Source: Planctomycetota bacterium
Lineage (GTDB): Bacteria; Planctomycetota; Phycisphaerae; Sedimentisphaerales; UBA12454
Length of the DNA stretch: 19,006 bases
Assembly: GCA_018828825.1 (NCBI GenBank)
Contig: JAHJUV010000004.1
Coordinates: 1 to 19,006 of the forward strand
Reading direction: 5' to 3'
Shown here: positions 1-7,349 of the stretch, one piece after another
Layout of the letters: each line of letters begins with the position of its first letter
Position numbering within the stretch: position 1 is the first letter of the stretch
The notes under the pieces: model-generated
The model's input: the letters and a program-made list of their open reading frames with translations, nothing else
Told to the model about the DNA's origin: nothing
Databases searched by the model: none
Position numbers and translations under genes: made by a program

Positions 1-84
1 ATAATTCTTAATACGATGATAAGGAATCAGACATTATGGACAGAAGAAATAATTCTAAAAAATCCTTGAAATTAAACACAGCCG

Positions 85-126
85 CTCTGTGGCTAATAAT
101 AAATATTCTTTTTCTCCGTGGCTAAT
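85..126. repeat. Two short direct repeats at the end of metG
   Basis: A 13-base unit (ctctgtggctaat at 85-97, ctccgtggctaat at 114-126) occurs twice with one mismatch. The second copy contains the metG stop codon. The wording resembles short phrases scattered between genes in many environmental genomes; that comparison is from memory. Nothing else was recognised in 1-121: there is no clear terminator hairpin with a T-run for metG. Confidence 0.4.
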
Positions 127-2122
127 GTATTCGTTGGCCCGGCTTTGCGCCGGAATCGATACCCAGTATGAAAATTTCTTTGCCTCCCGGCCCGCCTGCA
201 AGAATCATTCCTTCTGATAGGCCAAACTTCATCTTTCTCGGCTGAAGATTAGCAACGCATATAACCAATTTACCCACAAGCACTTCCGGCTCGTATGCCT
301 TCGCAATCCCTGCGAAAACATTCTTTGTTATCCCGCCGATATCCAGTTCAAGATGCAGCAGTTTATCGGCGCCTTCGACCTTTTCTGCTTTTATGACTTT
401 CGCCACCCGCAAATCGACCTTCTTGAAATCGTTTATTGTACATTCTGTCTCGAGCGGCTCATCGCCGATTACCTGCGGTTTTTGTTCGGGTTCGTTTTTG
501 CTTTCTTCGAGCATAGCCTGCACCTTATCCTTATCTACTCTTTCAGCAAGTCTTATATATTCGTTTATCTTTTTGTTTTCCAAAACCGTCTCAACATCCG
601 CAAACGTCAAAGCCTCGACCCCGAGAATCTTTTCAATTTTTCCAACAAACACCGGCAGCACTGGCTTTAAATATATCGCCAGAATCTTCACAGCGTTCAA
701 AACTGTTGTCAGTGTTGTGCGTGTTTTCTCCGCATCTGTTTTTATTGAATCCCAGGGCCTGTTTGTCTCAACATATTTATTTGCGATATCCGCCATCGCC
801 GCTATCTGCCTGATAACCGAGGCGTACTCGAGATTTTCGTAGTCGTTTATTATCTGCTCTTTAGCCGCGACAAACTGCTTCAATAATTCTTTACCGTCCG
901 TGCCAGTCGCCCCCAGCATTCCGTCCAGTTTCCCCGTCAGCATCGGCACCGACCTGCTTACAAGGTTTGCCAATTTGCCGACAAGGTCTGAATTGACCCT
1001 TGCGACAAAATCGTCAAGGCTCAGGTCAATATCCCCAACCCCGTTAGAAAGCTTGCTTGCGTAATAATACCGCAGGAATTCAGGGTCAAGATGTTTCGCG
1101 TAAGTCTCGGCCTTGATGAATGTGCCTTTAGATTTGCTCATCTTTTCGCCGTTGACGGTAAGGAATCCGTGTACGAAAAGTCTTTTAGCAATCTTAAATC
1201 CGCTTCCCATCAGCATCGCAGGCCAGAACAAGGCGTGGAAATACATAATGTCCTTGCCGATGAAATGATAAAGCTCGTATTCTTCACCGTTCCAGACCTT
1301 CTCAAACTCCAGCCCGTTTTTATCGCAGTAATTTTTACAGCTCGCCATATATCCAATCGGCGCATCGAGCCAGACATAGAAAAATTTATCTTCTTCGCCC
1401 GGAATTTTAAATCCGAAGTAAGGCCCGTCCCGCGAAATGTCCCAGTCTTTCAGCCCCGCCGAAAACCACTCGTCGAGCTTACTCGAAACGCTTTTACCGG
1501 TATACCCGCTCGCCATAAGCTCTTTTAGTTTCTTCTGATAATCGGCAAGCCTGAAAAAGTAATGAATACTCTTTTTTCTAACAGGCTCTTTGCCGCACGT
1601 CGCGCAGGCAGGCTTAATCAGCTCTGTAGGCTGATACGTCGCTCCGCACGAATCGCACGAATCGCCGTACTGGTCTTCCGATTTGCATTTTGGGCAGGCC
1701 CCGCGAATGAACCTGTCAGGCAGAAACATACCGCAGCTATCGCAATACGCCTGTTCGATTTCGCCTTTGACAATCGACCCTTTTTCAACGAGCCGGTTAA
1801 AAATCAGTTCAGCGAACTGTCTGTTTTCTTCTGAGTGTGTAGAGTAGTAGTTATCAAACTCGATATGAAAATTTTCAAAATCTCTTATATGCTCAGCGTG
1901 AACCCTTTTAATAAGTTCTTTCGGCTCGATTCCTTCCGCCCGTGCCCTTATCATTACGGGTGTGCCGTGCGTGTCGTCTGCGCAAAAGTATAGACATTTA
2001 TTTCCGTTTGCCTTTTGAAACCGCACCCATATATCCGTCTGCAGGTATTCTACGAGATGACCTATGTGAATTGGCCCATTTGCGTATGGAAGTGCTGATG
2101 TAACTACAATCTTTCTGCTCAT
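122..2122 (-). CDS. metG: Methionyl-tRNA synthetase
   Basis: Charges tRNA(Met), including the initiator, with methionine in the cytoplasm. Class I signatures are clear: HIGH at residues 19-22 after the ALPYANGPI segment, and KMSKS at 327-331. Four CxxC knuckles (127-130, 143-146, 156-159, 173-176) mark the zinc-binding insertion of the E. coli-like, two-knuckle-pair type. From about residue 560 a C-terminal EMAP/OB-type tRNA-binding domain begins (ECTINDFKKVDLRVAKV); it promotes dimerisation and tRNA binding in long MetRS forms. The 666-residue length is normal for that architecture. The ATG follows the ricT stop codon directly (TAAATG), so the two genes are very likely co-transcribed and perhaps translationally coupled. 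Identification is secure. Confidence 0.98.
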   Translation of the reverse strand: MSRKIVVTSALPYANGPIHIGHLVEYLQTDIWVRFQKANGNKCLYFCADDTHGTPVMIRARAEGIEPKELIKRVHAEHIRDFENFHIEFDNYYSTHSEENRQFAELIFNRLVEKGSIVKGEIEQAYCDSCGMFLPDRFIRGACPKCKSEDQYGDSCDSCGATYQPTELIKPACATCGKEPVRKKSIHYFFRLADYQKKLKELMASGYTGKSVSSKLDEWFSAGLKDWDISRDGPYFGFKIPGEEDKFFYVWLDAPIGYMASCKNYCDKNGLEFEKVWNGEEYELYHFIGKDIMYFHALFWPAMLMGSGFKIAKRLFVHGFLTVNGEKMSKSKGTFIKAETYAKHLDPEFLRYYYASKLSNGVGDIDLSLDDFVARVNSDLVGKLANLVSRSVPMLTGKLDGMLGATGTDGKELLKQFVAAKEQIINDYENLEYASVIRQIAAMADIANKYVETNRPWDSIKTDAEKTRTTLTTVLNAVKILAIYLKPVLPVFVGKIEKILGVEALTFADVETVLENKKINEYIRLAERVDKDKVQAMLEESKNEPEQKPQVIGDEPLETECTINDFKKVDLRVAKVIKAEKVEGADKLLHLELDIGGITKNVFAGIAKAYEPEVLVGKLVICVANLQPRKMKFGLSEGMILAGGPGGKEIFILGIDSGAKPGQRIH

Positions 2123-3148
2123 TTACTGCTCCGGCTCGGCGAAAGAATCGTTATCCTGCACCGTTTCTTCATCGCTCTCCTTGTCGATATCCTCTAAATC
2201 CGCCTCATCGCTTTCGGCTCGTCTGCTGGTCCCAGCCTGTTGCGGAGGCATCTGAATAATTTCTATCTCTTCAACCGGCACCGAGAAAACCGTCCCGTCG
2301 TCCGTCCTTATGGAAATAAGCTGTGTAAGTATTTGTGTGTCCACAACGACTCCTTCGCCGTGTGATGTCTTTACTCGCGTCCGCTTCCGAGGCAGACGTT
2401 TAACGAGTTCTCTATATGTATGGTCTTCATATCTCAAACAGCATTTAAGACGACCGCAATACCCGCTTATCTTCGCAGGGTCCAGCGTCGCCTTTTGAAG
2501 CTTCGCCATTTTCATATTCACCGGCTTCAAAATCTTCAAAAACCTCGCGCAGCAACAGGCCTGCCCGCAGACCTCGATGTCGGCGGCGATTTTGGCGGCA
2601 TCGCGGGAGCCAACCTGTCGCATTTCGATGCGGGTCTGGAACTCCTTTGCAATCCTCTTGACCAAATCCCTAAAATCGATTCGCGAATCAGCTGTAAAGT
2701 AAAAGATTATCCGCTCCCCGCCGAAAACATGCTCAATGTCGACAAGTTTCATCGGTAAATTTAATTCCTTGATAACCTGCTTACACTTTTTAAGCTCATC
2801 TTTTGCGCCGATATTGACATGATGCTCATCACTCAAATCCTGCGCGGTGGCATAACGGACGAACTTTCCGCCAGCCTTGACGGGACAATCGGCTCTTCCG
2901 ACTTCGTAATAATCGACAACAGATTCTTCATTTTTCTTGAAAACCCCGCCCCTATAGCAGAACTTGCCTATTACCTCACCGATTTCAAGACCTCTTTCCG
3001 TCTTTATCATCACCTTGCTGGCGGCCTTGGGCATATGCTTTTCATCGTGTGAAAACCAGCCGACAATGCCCATCTTGCCGTAGCGGATGAGCATCTTCTT
3101 TTCAGCCGGATGATGGCTCGGTTTGGATTTTGCTTCTGTATCGTTCAT
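2123..3148 (-). CDS. ricT: PSP1-domain protein, RicT (YaaT) family
   Basis: Member of the PSP1 family. In Bacillus subtilis RicT (YaaT) works with RicA and RicF as an iron-sulfur complex that steers RNase Y-dependent mRNA processing; whether that holds here is inference. The N-terminal half (about 20-150) carries the PSP1 fold. Cysteine clusters at 194/198/199/200 (CGQACCCARF) and 231/236/237 (YCGRLKCC) are the family signature and plausible Fe-S or metal ligands. The last ~30 residues (from about 311) are strongly acidic and look disordered. It lies between holB (26-base gap) and metG (no gap), matching the holB-yaaT pairing of Firmicutes. No ricA or ricF homologue is visible in the window. 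Confidence 0.9.
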   Translation of the reverse strand: MNDTEAKSKPSHHPAEKKMLIRYGKMGIVGWFSHDEKHMPKAASKVMIKTERGLEIGEVIGKFCYRGGVFKKNEESVVDYYEVGRADCPVKAGGKFVRYATAQDLSDEHHVNIGAKDELKKCKQVIKELNLPMKLVDIEHVFGGERIIFYFTADSRIDFRDLVKRIAKEFQTRIEMRQVGSRDAAKIAADIEVCGQACCCARFLKILKPVNMKMAKLQKATLDPAKISGYCGRLKCCLRYEDHTYRELVKRLPRKRTRVKTSHGEGVVVDTQILTQLISIRTDDGTVFSVPVEEIEIIQMPPQQAGTSRRAESDEADLEDIDKESDEETVQDNDSFAEPEQ

Positions 3149-3174
3149 TAAATCATCTTAATTATCGAGAATAT

Positions 3175-4305
3175 CTACGAAATTTTAATTATATCATAAT
3201 CGGCGCAATTGAGCAACAAATGCTCGAAAACGAGCTTTTCATTGACCGATGCGTCGATAAACCGGACCGTTTCATAACACAACTCAATTATCCCTGCGCA
3301 AGCCTCGGGGCCGAACCTTTCGGCAAGCCGTTTTATCTGCTGGGGCTGGTCGAAATTCGTCATTTTCTCCGCACCCGCGAACGAAATCTTCATCGCATCG
3401 GTAAAAGCCGATATAAGAATCGAAACAATGGCCCTTTTCGCCTGCCGAGTCAAATCCGATTTGCTCGTATCGCCCTTGAGCTTCTGCCACGATTCGGACG
3501 GGGCGGAAGAGGCCGAATTGAGCCATTGCGCAAAATCAACGGCATCGGCTGACTGAAATTTACTGAACCGATCGAGAAGCTCTTTTTTAATTCCGTAAAA
3601 CGAAGGGGCAAGTTTCGAAAATAAGTCGGCTTGTCCGATACTGCCGCCGGTCAGTCTGGCCCAGAATTTTGCCTCCTGTTTATTTACATCTTTTTCGGTC
3701 AGGTATTCGATTATTTTTTCCTCGTCCAGCGGTCCGAAGTGAACAATCTGGCACCGCGATTTAGTTGTCGGCAGTAAATTATCAAGCTTGGTGCATAATA
3801 ATATGATAAAGCTTTTGTTCGGCGGCTCCTCGAGCGTCTTCAAAAGCAAATTCTGACTTTCCGTATTGAGCTTCTCCGCTTCGCTCACTATAAAAATCTT
3901 CGATTCCGAAAGGCTCGGCTTGAGCTGAACCTTATCGACGAGAAAATCGCGGATAACATCCACCGGTAAATCGAGTGCCTGCCTCTTTCTCTTATTGGCA
4001 TCGCTATTGAGCTTGAGCAGCTCCTTATAAATATGATGAAAATCGGGGTGACTGTCCACCTCGAACGCCAGGCAGGAAGGACATTTGCCGCAGCTTGTCG
4101 CGGCGAAGCCCCTTTGGGGCGAAGACGGGGCGATGTTTTTTGCAGGCGATTTGCAAAGCAAAAGTTTTGACCACATAAGGGCGGTTGTATATTTGCCGAT
4201 ACCATCGATTCCTTCGAAAATATATGCGTGCGGTATCCTGCCGCAGTCATACGCACGGGTAAGTGTATCGACAGCCTTGGTTTGGCAGAATATTTCAGAA
4301 AGCAT
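3175..4305 (-). CDS. holB: DNA polymerase III subunit delta'
   Basis: Clamp-loader subunit of the replicative polymerase, an AAA+ protein without its own ATP turnover in most bacteria. Visible parts: a P-loop-like segment EGIDGIGKYT at 31-40, a zinc module with C51, C72, C75 and C78, the stretch LLLKTLEEPP at 153-162, and the SRC motif at 183-185 that supplies the arginine finger to a neighbouring subunit. At 376 residues the length is normal. The spacing between the first and second zinc cysteines is longer than I expect; the extra residues come from a small palindromic repeat in the DNA (4102-4124). Start is the ATG at 4305. It is separated from tmk by a heptamer repeat tract. Confidence 0.93.
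   Translation of the reverse strand: MLSEIFCQTKAVDTLTRAYDCGRIPHAYIFEGIDGIGKYTTALMWSKLLLCKSPAKNIAPSSPQRGFAATSCGKCPSCLAFEVDSHPDFHHIYKELLKLNSDANKRKRQALDLPVDVIRDFLVDKVQLKPSLSESKIFIVSEAEKLNTESQNLLLKTLEEPPNKSFIILLCTKLDNLLPTTKSRCQIVHFGPLDEEKIIEYLTEKDVNKQEAKFWARLTGGSIGQADLFSKLAPSFYGIKKELLDRFSKFQSADAVDFAQWLNSASSAPSESWQKLKGDTSKSDLTRQAKRAIVSILISAFTDAMKISFAGAEKMTNFDQPQQIKRLAERFGPEACAGIIELCYETVRFIDASVNEKLVFEHLLLNCADYDIIKIS
4102..4124. repeat. Small palindrome with direct repeat inside holB
   Basis: The stem gcccc (4108-4112) and ggggc (4116-4120) flank a ttt loop, and the 7-mer ggcgaag occurs at 4102-4108 and 4118-4124. The unit is read in frame and adds SPQRGFAA-like residues to the zinc-module loop of HolB, between C51 and C72. 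It reads like an intragenic insertion of a short palindromic repeat tolerated in a surface loop; that origin is inference. Confidence 0.5.
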
Positions 4306-4313
4306 AATTATTT

Positions 4314-4370
4314 AACTTCCAACTTCCAACATTGAACGTTCAACGTTGAATGTTCGATGTTCGACGTTCA
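4314..4370. repeat. Tandem heptamer repeat between holB and tmk
   Basis: Eight consecutive 7-base units with exact 7-base phasing fill 4314-4369: aacttcc, aacttcc, aacattg, aacgttc, aacgttg, aatgttc, gatgttc, gacgttc. The consensus is roughly RAYNTTS. The tract contains a 12-base perfect palindrome, ttgaacgttcaa, at 4332-4343. It occupies nearly the whole gap between the holB start and the tmk stop. Confidence 0.85.
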
Positions 4371-4373
4371 TAT

Positions 4374-5075
4374 TTAAGAATTGAAATATTTATTAATTAT
4401 CTGAATAATTTTTTTGTTCACCTCAAGTGGGCTTATTTCGCTAACATTTAGTATTTCAACTGGGTTAGGATAATAATCTTGCAACTTTTGAAATATTTTT
4501 CTTACCTTGCGGTGATATTCAACAGTTCTTGAGTCAAATAAGTCAGTTGTAGCATTTTCAAATTCAGGAAGATAAGATTGGTATGCATCTTCATGATTTG
4601 TCTTGGTTCTTTGATGAGGTTTATGACCAATTCTTAGTCGACCTTCCTCAACCGGTAAATCCAAAATAATAGTCAAATCTGGCCAACAGTCATTTATCAC
4701 AAATTTAGCTAAATCAATTACTTTTTTAACGTCATAACCCCCTGCGCCCTGATAGGCACATGTTGCAGACACAAATCTATCACAAAGAACCACTTTATAG
4801 TCTTTAAGAGCGGGCAAGATAACATCAGCTAAAAGTTGGGATCGAGAAGCCATAAAGAGCATAAGTTCTGTATGTACATCCATTTTGCTTTTTGCCCCAT
4901 ATTTTAATAAATGCCTTATTTGGTCTCCAATAGGAGTCCCTCCCGGGTCGTTTGTAGTTACCACTTCAAAGCCTATGTTATTCAAATATTCCCCAAGCAA
5001 CTTGATTTGCGTACTCTTGCCGCAGCCGTCAGGCCCGTCGAGAACTATAAAACGTGATTTTAACCCCTTAACCAT
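4374..5075 (-). CDS. tmk: Thymidylate kinase (dTMP kinase)
   Basis: Phosphorylates dTMP to dTDP with ATP in dTTP synthesis. Visible parts: P-loop GPDGCGKST at 14-22, TNDPGGTPIG at 41-50 (Asp where most bacterial enzymes have Glu in the EPGGT motif), the DR motif at 99-100 followed by FVSATCAYQGAGG, a LDLPVEEGRLRIG segment near 138-150, and a lid region after it. Length 233 is slightly long for the family. Start is the ATG at 5075, with a good promoter so close upstream that the message may be almost leaderless. Base use is odd: bases 4381-4440 contain 15 G/C of 60, whereas 3481-3540 in holB contain 34 of 60, yet the first ~25 codons look like the neighbours. A truncated second copy of those codons lies at 7176-7256, so this gene may be a replacement or chimera. 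Confidence 0.95.
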   Translation of the reverse strand: MVKGLKSRFIVLDGPDGCGKSTQIKLLGEYLNNIGFEVVTTNDPGGTPIGDQIRHLLKYGAKSKMDVHTELMLFMASRSQLLADVILPALKDYKVVLCDRFVSATCAYQGAGGYDVKKVIDLAKFVINDCWPDLTIILDLPVEEGRLRIGHKPHQRTKTNHEDAYQSYLPEFENATTDLFDSRTVEYHRKVRKIFQKLQDYYPNPVEILNVSEISPLEVNKKIIQIINKYFNS

Positions 5076-5084
5076 TATTAGCTC

Positions 5085-5113
5085 AGAATACAGTAATTAC
5101 AGCCGATTAGCAA
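5085..5113 (-). promoter_or_regulatory. Candidate sigma-70 promoter for tmk
   Basis: On the minus strand, TTGCTA (5113-5108), a 17-base spacer and TATTCT (5090-5085). Transcription would start near 5078, only a few bases before the tmk ATG, so either the message is nearly leaderless or the true promoter lies elsewhere. Confidence 0.4.
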
Positions 5114-5154
5114 GGGACTGTCGCAATTTGTCCTAATTCCTTAAATCTTCAATA

Positions 5155-5200
5155 CCTCTGCGCCCTCTGCCTGTCCGCCATGGTCTTGCACGGATGTGCT
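5155..5200. repeat. Composite of short dispersed repeats upstream of tmk
   Basis: The phrase cctctgcgccctctgc (5155-5170) is followed by cctgtccg ... cggatg (5170-5195). The second part resembles, in reverse orientation and with many differences, the mini-element seen at 8040-8071 and 9007-9040. Read as a degenerate third copy; the similarity is modest. Confidence 0.3.
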
Positions 5201-5269
5201 TTTAGCCAAAAACAGTTGCTCTTTCTGCCATCCCTCTTCCCCCCCCCAAATATTTATTTTAAAATTATT

Positions 5270-5298
5270 TTGCTAGTTATTACAATTTTCATTAGAAT
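5270..5298 (+). promoter_or_regulatory. Promoter of the deoxyribosyltransferase-dGTPase operon
   Basis: TTGCTA (5270-5275), 17-base spacer, TAGAAT (5293-5298). The predicted start near 5305 lies about 50 bases ahead of the chosen ATG at 5355 and rules out most of the longer reading that would start with TTG at 5307. A run of nine C (5239-5247) lies just upstream. Confidence 0.55.
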
Positions 5299-5354
5299 GT
5301 GATACGTTGTGTTTTATTGGAAGATTAAATAATACTTTTGTCATCAAGGGTGTC

Positions 5355-6017
5355 ATGGAAGAACGTTCTTATAAAATATATTGTGCTGGTCCTTTGTTTA
5401 ACCCTAAAGAACGTGAGGAAATGGCCAGCATAGCATCTGCATTACGCTCTGCTGGATATAATTGTTTTTTGCCACAAGAAAATGGACTGGAATTTGCCAA
5501 ATTATTACCATCGTTTATTGCCAAAAACATACATCCTCAGCAGGCTGTTACAATATTAAATATGGCAATATTCTCACTTGATGTTTTTGAAATTATGGAT
5601 TCCGATGGCTTGGTATTAAATCTTAATGGACGAGTACCTGATGAAGGTGCAATGGTTGAAGCTGGTATAGCTTGGGCTAACAGTAAGTCTTTGGTAATAT
5701 TCAAAAATGATGATCGCTCTCTAATTCAAGGCAATTGTAACCCTTTGGTAATGGGATTATCCAACTTTGAGTATGTGGAAAATTATGAAGATATTCCTAT
5801 TACTTTTACCGAAAAGTTTAAAAAATTATCCGATAATGCTCATACCCCAATTTCATCGAAATTTGAAGCTGCAAAACAAAACGGCCGAGCTATTCGGGAG
5901 TATTTATCTACTCAAAAAACATTAGACGAACTCACAGAACTTTTGATATCACTTTTCGGGGAGATAGAATGTCAAAATATGAAAATCCAGACAAAACAAG
6001 GTATATTAACCCATTAG
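5355..6017 (+). CDS. Nucleoside 2-deoxyribosyltransferase-like protein
   Basis: Family members transfer deoxyribose between bases or hydrolyse deoxynucleoside (mono)phosphates at the N-glycosidic bond. Motifs fit: YCAGPLF at 9-15, acidic residues near 82-84, and NLNGRVPDEGAMVEAGIAWA at 89-108, where D96 and E102 match the spacing of the active-site Asp and nucleophile Glu in lactobacillar enzymes. About 60-70 residues at the C-terminus extend beyond the usual core. I chose ATG 5355 because AAGGG lies just upstream and the residues before it do not look like family sequence; TTG 5307 would add 16 residues. It overlaps the dGTPase gene by 49 bases, so the two products are probably made together. 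The gene is A/T-rich compared with the neighbouring chromosome. Actual substrate unknown. Confidence 0.75.
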   Translation: MEERSYKIYCAGPLFNPKEREEMASIASALRSAGYNCFLPQENGLEFAKLLPSFIAKNIHPQQAVTILNMAIFSLDVFEIMDSDGLVLNLNGRVPDEGAMVEAGIAWANSKSLVIFKNDDRSLIQGNCNPLVMGLSNFEYVENYEDIPITFTEKFKKLSDNAHTPISSKFEAAKQNGRAIREYLSTQKTLDELTELLISLFGEIECQNMKIQTKQGILTH

Positions 6018-7150
6018 CAACTATAAAAAGCCAAAAAGGCCGGTTAAAACCTCTTGAATCAGATAGTTTTCGTACAGATTTTCAACGTGATGCGCATAGA
6101 ATAATATATTCTCAAGCATTCCGACGCCTAAGGCATAAAACACAAGTTTTTTACTTCCCTCAGAATGACCATGTCTCTACCCGTATGGATCATGTTCTTT
6201 TTGTTTCTTCGGCAGCGAGAACAGTTGCTAGGCGTTTAGGCTTGAATGAAGATTTAGCGGAGGCCATTGGTTTGGCTCACGATATAGGCCATGCACCTTT
6301 CGGTCATCAAGGAGAAGGTTTTTTGCAAGAAATTATCGAAACTAGCAAAAATCCTAAACTAAAACAGATAATACCGAAATTTCAACATGAGATATATGGT
6401 CTTAGAGTTGTCGATAAAATCGCCAAACTTGACAGAGAAAAGCCAGGTCTTAATTTGACTTGGGACGTTAGGGATGGGATTATTTCTCATTGCGGAGAAG
6501 ATTATACAACTCGCAAGCTTGAACCTGACAGCAAACAAAAAAATTTGGAAGCGATAAGAACGAGAAAAGAAGCTGGTAATCCTACAACATTAGAAGGTTG
6601 TGTTGTTCGATTGATAGATAAGATAGCATATTGTGGCAAAGATATAGAAGATGCTATTGCTGCAAAAATAATAACTGAAAAAGAAGTTCCTCCGGCGATC
6701 TCGAAAGAACTAGGGGATAACAATGGCCAAATAATCGGGAAATTTTTGGAGGATATTATTCAACAAAGTTTCAAAAAAGATTATATAGCTATTTCCGAAG
6801 AAAAGGCGGATTTGCTGTATCAAATGATGATGTTTAATAAGGATAATATATATCATAGCGAAAAATCAGAGGGGTATAGAGACCAGGCCAAACACACTAT
6901 AACAGAACTCTTTAAAGTTTTACTTAAAAAGCTGCAAAAAACGAATAGATTTAATAATTGTGATGGAGATATAGAAAAAGGTCCGGACGTTTACAAAATA
7001 CTTTATGAATTTGTAAGAAAAGACATGGAAAAAATATACGACACTTCAGACCCCGACGAATTGATTATTTTAGATTTTATAGCAGGTATGACAGATACTT
7101 TTGCCGTACGTTCTTTCCTGCAATTATTCGTTCCTCAAGCAATGGTTTAG
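5969..7150 (+). CDS. dgt: dGTP triphosphohydrolase (HD-domain dGTPase)
   Basis: Hydrolyses dGTP (or other dNTPs) to the deoxynucleoside and triphosphate. The family signatures are strong: FQRDAHRIIYSQAFRRLRHKTQVF at about 38-61, then the HD metal ligands H75 (TRMDH), H104-D105 (LAHDIGHAPFGH) and D217 (RLIDKIAYCGKDIED). All key residues are intact, and 393 residues is normal for the shorter class. Start ATG 5969 has GGGGAG five bases upstream, inside the end of the preceding gene, which implies translational coupling. Base use is A/T-rich (18 G/C in 60 at 6781-6840). Known roles of such enzymes include dNTP balance and, in some bacteria, antiphage dNTP depletion; which applies here is unknown. 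The stop is followed within about 25 bases by the tmk remnant on the other strand. Confidence 0.92.
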   Translation: MSKYENPDKTRYINPLATIKSQKGRLKPLESDSFRTDFQRDAHRIIYSQAFRRLRHKTQVFYFPQNDHVSTRMDHVLFVSSAARTVARRLGLNEDLAEAIGLAHDIGHAPFGHQGEGFLQEIIETSKNPKLKQIIPKFQHEIYGLRVVDKIAKLDREKPGLNLTWDVRDGIISHCGEDYTTRKLEPDSKQKNLEAIRTRKEAGNPTTLEGCVVRLIDKIAYCGKDIEDAIAAKIITEKEVPPAISKELGDNNGQIIGKFLEDIIQQSFKKDYIAISEEKADLLYQMMMFNKDNIYHSEKSEGYRDQAKHTITELFKVLLKKLQKTNRFNNCDGDIEKGPDVYKILYEFVRKDMEKIYDTSDPDELIILDFIAGMTDTFAVRSFLQLFVPQAMV

Positions 7151-7175
7151 ATTGTGGTAACATTTTCTCTTTGAC

Positions 7176-7256
7176 CAAAAGTTCAGTTTGCGTACTCTTT
7201 CCGCAGCCATCAGGGCCGTCGAGGACTATAAAACGTGATTTTAAGTTCTTAAGCAT
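7176..7256 (-). pseudogene. tmk: Truncated 5' end of a second tmk copy
   Basis: Reading the minus strand from ATG 7256 gives MLKNLKSRFIVLDGPDGC and then GKSTQTELL, the N-terminus and P-loop of thymidylate kinase. By hand count, 61 of the first 69 bases and 21 of the first 23 residues match the intact tmk start at 5075-5007; similarity then stops and the frame runs into the dgt end. Upstream (7257-7290) it still resembles the region upstream of the intact gene (…ctgattagc versus …ccgattagc). This is a remnant or a junction duplication, not a working gene. Confidence 0.85.
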
Positions 7257-7327
7257 ATTATTTTCCAGCAGTTTACCTGATTAGCGGTTTTTGTCAATTA
7301 TTTACACCCCGTTCAAATATCTTTAGC

Positions 7328-7347
7328 CCCGGCCGCTTGAGGCCGGG
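7328..7347 (+). repeat. REP-like palindrome 1
   Basis: Perfect stem cccggcc / ggccggg with loop gcttga, preceded by ttag and lying just after the 3' end of the transposase gene. The loop and flank (ttagcccc…cgcttgaggc) match REP 4 read on the opposite strand, so the two make an inverted pair around the transposase. Confidence 0.7.
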
Positions 7348-7349
7348 TA

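Noticed and set aside
1091..1528. Plus-strand open frames opposite metG, holB, pheT and the GH57 gene
   Set aside because: They are antisense shadows of clearly recognised genes, without ribosome-binding sites or family motifs.
5239..5247. Run of nine C as a phase-variation switch
   Set aside because: It lies over 20 bases upstream of the -35 box and outside any gene, so slippage would not change spacing within the promoter or a reading frame. It may be an assembly-prone homopolymer.
5307..5354. TTG start extending the deoxyribosyltransferase-like protein by 16 residues
   Set aside because: The predicted transcription start is only a couple of bases away, no ribosome-binding site precedes it, and the extra residues do not resemble the family.
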